From assembly GCA_937894535.1 (NCBI GenBank), contig CALBHI010000007.1, forward strand, positions 1 to 11,600: DNA of 11,600 bases, in the 5' to 3' direction. The position numbers and the translations under genes are program-made. Shown one piece after another: positions 6,093-11,600 of the stretch. The DNA comes from an uncultured Verrucomicrobiota bacterium (GTDB taxonomy: Bacteria > Verrucomicrobiota > Kiritimatiellia > CAIVKH01). The notes beneath the pieces are model-generated. The model searched no databases, had not been told where the DNA came from, and saw nothing but the letters and a program-made list of their open reading frames with translations. Position 1 is the stretch's first letter; each line of letters opens with the position of its first letter.

Positions 6093-6488
6093 CTACAGCC
6101 CGAGATCGCCGACGATCTTGAAGACGCGGCCGTCGCGTTCGACCCGGAGATCCTGCCCCGGGAAGGTTTCCGGCAGCAGGGCGCGGAGGCGGTCGGCGAC
6201 ATACGAGGCCAGCTGCTCGCGGGTTTCAGGGGCGATGGTGGAGAGCGTGGCCAGCCGGGCGCTGACGATGTAACCGCGGCCGAGCTGCGAGCCGTATCCG
6301 GCGGAAAAGGCCGCGCCGATTTCGAACAGGCCGGAAGCGGCCGGGTTGGCGGTCTCGCCGTGGGCGGGGCGCGTCGGATGCAGCGGGAGGCGGTCACCGT
6401 ATCGATCCTCGAGTTCATGGTCGATCCGGTCGAAGACCTCCTTCAACCGCGCCTCCCAGGCGAGCACCCGTGCATCGCGCAGCGACAT
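6093..6488 (-). CDS. Conserved-looking hypothetical protein downstream of dcd
   Basis: I do not recognise this 131-aa family. The N-terminus (residues 1-30) is a charged, probably helical segment. A glycine-rich middle (about 52-73, containing FEIGAAFSAGYGSQLGRGY) leads into a strand, a helix (about 87-105, ETREQLASYVADRLRALL) and a C-terminal strand pair containing LRVERDGRVFKIVGDLGL. There are no Cys residues, signal peptide or membrane helix, so it is a soluble alpha/beta protein. Its ATG lies 3 nt after the dcd stop on the same strand, and codon use resembles that of its neighbours. It is therefore very likely co-translated with dcd, but that does not establish its role. No Shine-Dalgarno is visible. 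Confidence 0.75.
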   Translation of the reverse strand: MSLRDARVLAWEARLKEVFDRIDHELEDRYGDRLPLHPTRPAHGETANPAASGLFEIGAAFSAGYGSQLGRGYIVSARLATLSTIAPETREQLASYVADRLRALLPETFPGQDLRVERDGRVFKIVGDLGL

Positions 6489-6491
6489 GGC

Positions 6492-7073
6492 TTACACACG
6501 CGGCAGGGTAACTTCCTGCCGCTGGTCCTGGTATTTGCCGCTGCGGGTGGCGTAGGTGGTGACGCACGGCTCGCCTTCGAAGAAGAGCAGCTGGACCACC
6601 CCCTCGCGGGCGTAGATCCGGCAATCGGCGTGCGACGCGTTGGAGAACTCGAGGGTAAGATGGCCCTTCCACCCGGCTTCGGCCGGGGTCAGGTTGGCGA
6701 TGCAGCCGACGCGGGCGTAGGTGCTTTTTCCGATACACAAGACGGTGATGTTTTCCGGAACATCGAGGTGTTCCATGGCCACCCCGAGTCCGTAGGAATG
6801 GGCGGGCAGGACGAAGTAGGAACCGTGGTCGTCGTGGTGAAGTTCGGCCGGTTCGACATTGCGCGGGTTAAACCGTTTGGGATCGACCACCGTGCCGGGA
6901 ATGTGGCGGAAGATCCGGAAGTCGTCGGGCGAAAGGCGGATGTCGTACCCGTAACTGCTCAATCCGAACGAGAGTACCGGTTGGTCGCCAACCCGGCGGA
7001 CCAGGGTCGGCTCAAACGGTGCGATCATGCCGAGGGCGGCTTGGGCGGAAATCCAGGCGTCGTTCTTGATCAT
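6492..7073 (-). CDS. dcd: dCTP deaminase
   Basis: This 193-aa enzyme deaminates dCTP to dUTP, the main source of dUMP for thymidylate synthesis in many bacteria. Family motifs are all present: LSSYGYDIRLS (38-48), GKSTYARVG (115-123) with its Ser and Arg substrate contacts, TPAEAGWKGHLTLEFSN (129-145) with catalytic E142, and a C-terminal GKYQDQRQ...LPRV segment of the kind that closes over the nucleotide. Length is normal. Whether it also hydrolyses dUTP, as bifunctional DCD-DUT enzymes do, cannot be decided by eye. Upstream, an SD-like GAGG (7083-7080) lies 6 nt before the ATG, and an extended -10-like TGCTATAGA (7090-7082) overlaps it. Confidence 0.96.
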   Translation of the reverse strand: MIKNDAWISAQAALGMIAPFEPTLVRRVGDQPVLSFGLSSYGYDIRLSPDDFRIFRHIPGTVVDPKRFNPRNVEPAELHHDDHGSYFVLPAHSYGLGVAMEHLDVPENITVLCIGKSTYARVGCIANLTPAEAGWKGHLTLEFSNASHADCRIYAREGVVQLLFFEGEPCVTTYATRSGKYQDQRQEVTLPRV

Positions 7074-7138
7074 GGCGCGCCTCTATAGCAAAAGCACGCG
7101 GCGGCGGGTACAGGAAATTCGGCGTGGCGCGGGAACGA

Positions 7139-7309
7139 TCAGGCGCGGCGAAAGTCGGTCGGCGTCGGTTCCGGGCGGAGCACCGGGCGGGCAGGCATCA
7201 GCTTGGTCACCGGCGACTCGACCTTGTGGGCCGCGGCAGCACGGTTGGTATACAGATAATTGTTCTGACGGCTGATCTGGTTGAATCGTTGCTTCAAAAC
7301 ACGGTTCAT
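7139..7309 (-). CDS. Possible 56-aa small basic protein upstream of dcd
   Basis: This short minus-strand frame runs from ATG 7309 to TGA 7139. Evidence for it: a Shine-Dalgarno-like GAGGGA at 7321-7316, 6 nt before the ATG; about three quarters of codons ending in G or C, as in neighbouring genes; and a sensible composition. The product starts MNRVLKQRFNQISRQNNYLY, has an Ala run and a Pro/Arg-rich tail ending TDFRRA. It is basic, with no Cys or membrane segment. A tentative promoter (TTGACG at 7401-7396, 17 nt, TACACC at 7378-7373) lies upstream. The family is not recognised. If it is not a gene, then 7074-7498 is a 425-nt stretch with nothing else I can name. Confidence 0.45.
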   Translation of the reverse strand: MNRVLKQRFNQISRQNNYLYTNRAAAAHKVESPVTKLMPARPVLRPEPTPTDFRRA

Positions 7310-7498
7310 GCGCGATCCCTCGGTACTGGTTGCCCTCGGCCAATTCCCTTGCGACCCAAACGAACAGATTCCGGTGTACCGAACCCCTCACCGAACGTCA
7401 ACGATTCTATGACAAAAAGTTAACACAACCTCCGGGCAGGCGACCCGGTTCGTCTTTCTGCTCGCGGTCGGACCGGTGAGCGATTACGGTGTCGATCC

Positions 7499-8005
7499 AT
7501 GAACGCGCAGGACATCAGGGAGCGGCTCGGGTTGTTGCCGCATCCGGAAGGTGGTTTCTTTCGGGAAACCTACCGGAGCGAGGAAACGATCCCGGGCGAC
7601 GCGCTGGACGGCCGGTACGGATCGGCGCGGGCCTGCAGCACGGCGATCTACTTTATGCTGACTGGCGATACCTTTTCCTCGTTTCACCGGCTGAAATCGG
7701 ACGAGTTCTGGCATTTCCACCTCGGTGATCCGGCCGATCTCCACCTCATTCACCCGGACGGTCGCCACGAGCTGGTGGTGGTCGGCTCCGATTTGACCGC
7801 CGGACAGAGCCCGCAGGCCCTGATCCGCCGCGGTTGCTGGTTCGCGGCCCGTGTGCACAACCCCCACGGCTTCATCCTGATGGGCTGTACCGTGGCCCCC
7901 GGATTCGACTTTCGCGACTTTGAACTTGCGGACCGCGCCGAACTGATCCGCACGTTTCCTCAATACGCCGAACTGATCACCACCTTTACCCGCCCGAACC
8001 CATGA
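7499..8005 (+). CDS. Cupin_5 (DUF985) domain protein
   Basis: This 168-aa protein consists of one Cupin_5/DUF985 domain, the YML079w-like beta-barrel family. It begins LLPHPEGGFFRETYRS (12-27), followed by STAIYFMLTGDTFSSFHRLKSDEFWHFHLG (47-76), which supplies the His/Glu residues (H63, E69, H72, H74) of the barrel pocket. It ends VAPGFDFRDFELADR...LIRTFPQYAELI, which is characteristic of the family. The reaction is not established for most members. No Shine-Dalgarno is visible at ATG 7499. The downstream uracil-DNA glycosylase overlaps its stop codon as ATGA. Confidence 0.9.
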   Translation: MNAQDIRERLGLLPHPEGGFFRETYRSEETIPGDALDGRYGSARACSTAIYFMLTGDTFSSFHRLKSDEFWHFHLGDPADLHLIHPDGRHELVVVGSDLTAGQSPQALIRRGCWFAARVHNPHGFILMGCTVAPGFDFRDFELADRAELIRTFPQYAELITTFTRPNP

Positions 8006-8766
8006 AGAAACGTGCCACCATCAACCAGGTCATCGCCTACATCGAATCGCTCAAGGAAAACGGGCAGAAGGACATCGAGGTGGATCTGCGAGCGGTGCGC
8101 GGCCTCCGTGCCGGAGCCGGAGCCAAACGGCGGGCATCCCCGCCGAAACCGGCCATCGCCCGCGAAACAAGCCCGTCGCCCCCCCGCACGGGTTCCGGAT
8201 CGGACGGACTGGCCGCCATCGCCCAGCGTATTCGCGCTTGCCGCGCCTGCCGGCTATGCGAAACCCGCACCAACACCGTACCCGGCCAGGGCAATCCCCG
8301 CCCGGACCTGATGTTCGTCGGTGAAGGGCCGGGAGCCGACGAGGACGAACAGGGCCTGGCCTTCGTGGGTCGGGCCGGTCAGTTGCTCACCAAAATCATT
8401 GATGCGATGGGCTTTACGCGCGAGGACGTCTTCATTGGCAACATCGTCAAGTGCCGCCCCCCCGACAACCGCGTGCCCGAACCGGACGAGATGGCGACCT
8501 GCATTCCTTATCTGAAAGAGCAGATTGCGCTGCTCAAGCCCAAGGTCATCGTGTGCCTCGGGGCCACGGCGGTGAAGGGACTTTTTGGTGACAAGGTTCC
8601 CGGGATTACGAAGCTGCGCGGGACCTGGATGAATTTTGAGGGGATCGAGGTCATGCCTACCCTCCACCCGGCCTACCTGCTTCGCAATCCGCCGGCCAAA
8701 AAGGATGTCTGGACCGACATGCAGGCGGTGGTCAAACGCCTCGGCCGCACCTTGCCGAAAAAGTAA
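8002..8766 (+). CDS. Family 4 (type 4) uracil-DNA glycosylase with [4Fe-4S] cluster
   Basis: This 254-aa protein removes uracil from DNA, starting base excision repair. The catalytic domain covers about 70-250. It includes ACRACRLCETR (79-89), motif GEGPGADEDEQG (107-118), FVGRAGQLL (121-129), NIVKCRPPDNR (147-157), VIVCLGATAV (182-191) and TLHPAYLLRN (220-229) with H222. By comparison with thermophilic family members, the cluster ligands should be C80, C83, C151 and C167. C86 and C185 are additional Cys residues. The first 70 residues are a separate extension: a helical stretch (4-32) and a Pro/Arg/Ala/Ser-rich linker. The ATG overlaps the cupin stop as ATGA, so translation is probably coupled. 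Confidence 0.95.
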   Translation: MKKRATINQVIAYIESLKENGQKDIEVDLRAVRGLRAGAGAKRRASPPKPAIARETSPSPPRTGSGSDGLAAIAQRIRACRACRLCETRTNTVPGQGNPRPDLMFVGEGPGADEDEQGLAFVGRAGQLLTKIIDAMGFTREDVFIGNIVKCRPPDNRVPEPDEMATCIPYLKEQIALLKPKVIVCLGATAVKGLFGDKVPGITKLRGTWMNFEGIEVMPTLHPAYLLRNPPAKKDVWTDMQAVVKRLGRTLPKK

Positions 8767-8787
8767 CACGTAGGCCCGCATCCCATT

Positions 8788-8838
8788 TTACCCGATGCCG
8801 TCTTCGTGGTATGGTAGCGTGGGAAACCCAAGGATTTC
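8788..8838 (+). promoter_or_regulatory. Tentative promoter and Shine-Dalgarno of the PQQ dehydrogenase gene
   Basis: A -35-like TTTACC (8788-8793) lies 16 nt before an extended -10-like TATGGT (8810-8815), and a Shine-Dalgarno-like AAGGA at 8830-8834 lies 4 nt before ATG 8839. The ribosome site is credible and fixes the start. The promoter boxes are weak matches and are offered as a guess. No terminator hairpin is visible between the UDG stop and this point. Confidence 0.35.

Positions 8839-11600
<2,762 letters not shown>

Noticed and set aside
7083..7391. 102-codon minus-strand open frame overlapping the 56-aa small gene
   Set aside because: Its start lacks a ribosome site. It does not favour host-like codon positions, and the 56-aa frame inside it has the better start signal.
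7432..7448. Small hairpin (CCGGG / 7-nt loop / CCCGG) before the cupin gene
   Set aside because: The stem is only 5 bp, there is no T tract, and no + strand gene lies upstream to terminate.

Overview
The window is a G+C-rich bacterial chromosome segment with housekeeping genes and a few accessory ones. No rRNA, tRNA, CRISPR array or insertion sequence is visible. A Verrucomicrobiota-like host is my best guess. It rests on the secreted PQQ sugar dehydrogenase / cytochrome c fusion at the right end and on heptad-type intergenic repeats. This is inference, and no marker gene in the window settles it.

Layout, left to right. Positions 2-316 hold the 3' end of an unrecognised + strand gene. From 7309 down to 346 every gene is on the minus strand. 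In transcription order these are: a possible 56-aa small protein (7309-7139), dcd (dCTP deaminase), an unknown 131-aa protein 3 nt behind dcd, a NarL/FixJ response regulator without a kinase nearby, plsY and gpsA (the acyltransferase and dehydrogenase that make and use glycerol-3-phosphate for phospholipids), a FIST-domain sensor protein overlapping a MurG/ARA1-like glycosyltransferase, and a PIN toxin / ribbon-helix-helix antitoxin pair. On the + strand from 7499 come a Cupin_5 (DUF985) protein and a family 4 uracil-DNA glycosylase that overlap by ATGA. A very large secreted PQQ-dependent dehydrogenase follows, with two c-type heme motifs, and runs off the right edge.

The functional groupings are plsY-gpsA (lipid precursor supply), dcd and UDG (uracil/dUTP metabolism and repair on either side of a divergent junction), the FIST-glycosyltransferase pair (coupled, role unknown) and the self-contained toxin-antitoxin locus.

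The least expected signals are non-coding. First, degenerate 7-nt-periodic repeats lie in the gaps around plsY and gpsA. Two share an exact 15-mer just upstream of start codons that lack a Shine-Dalgarno; a third follows the response regulator stop with consensus NNNCAAC. Second, the toxin promoter has near-consensus boxes placed so that the transcript should begin at the toxin ATG itself, and a perfect 8-bp inverted repeat covers the -10. I see no clearly new multi-gene defence or mobile system.
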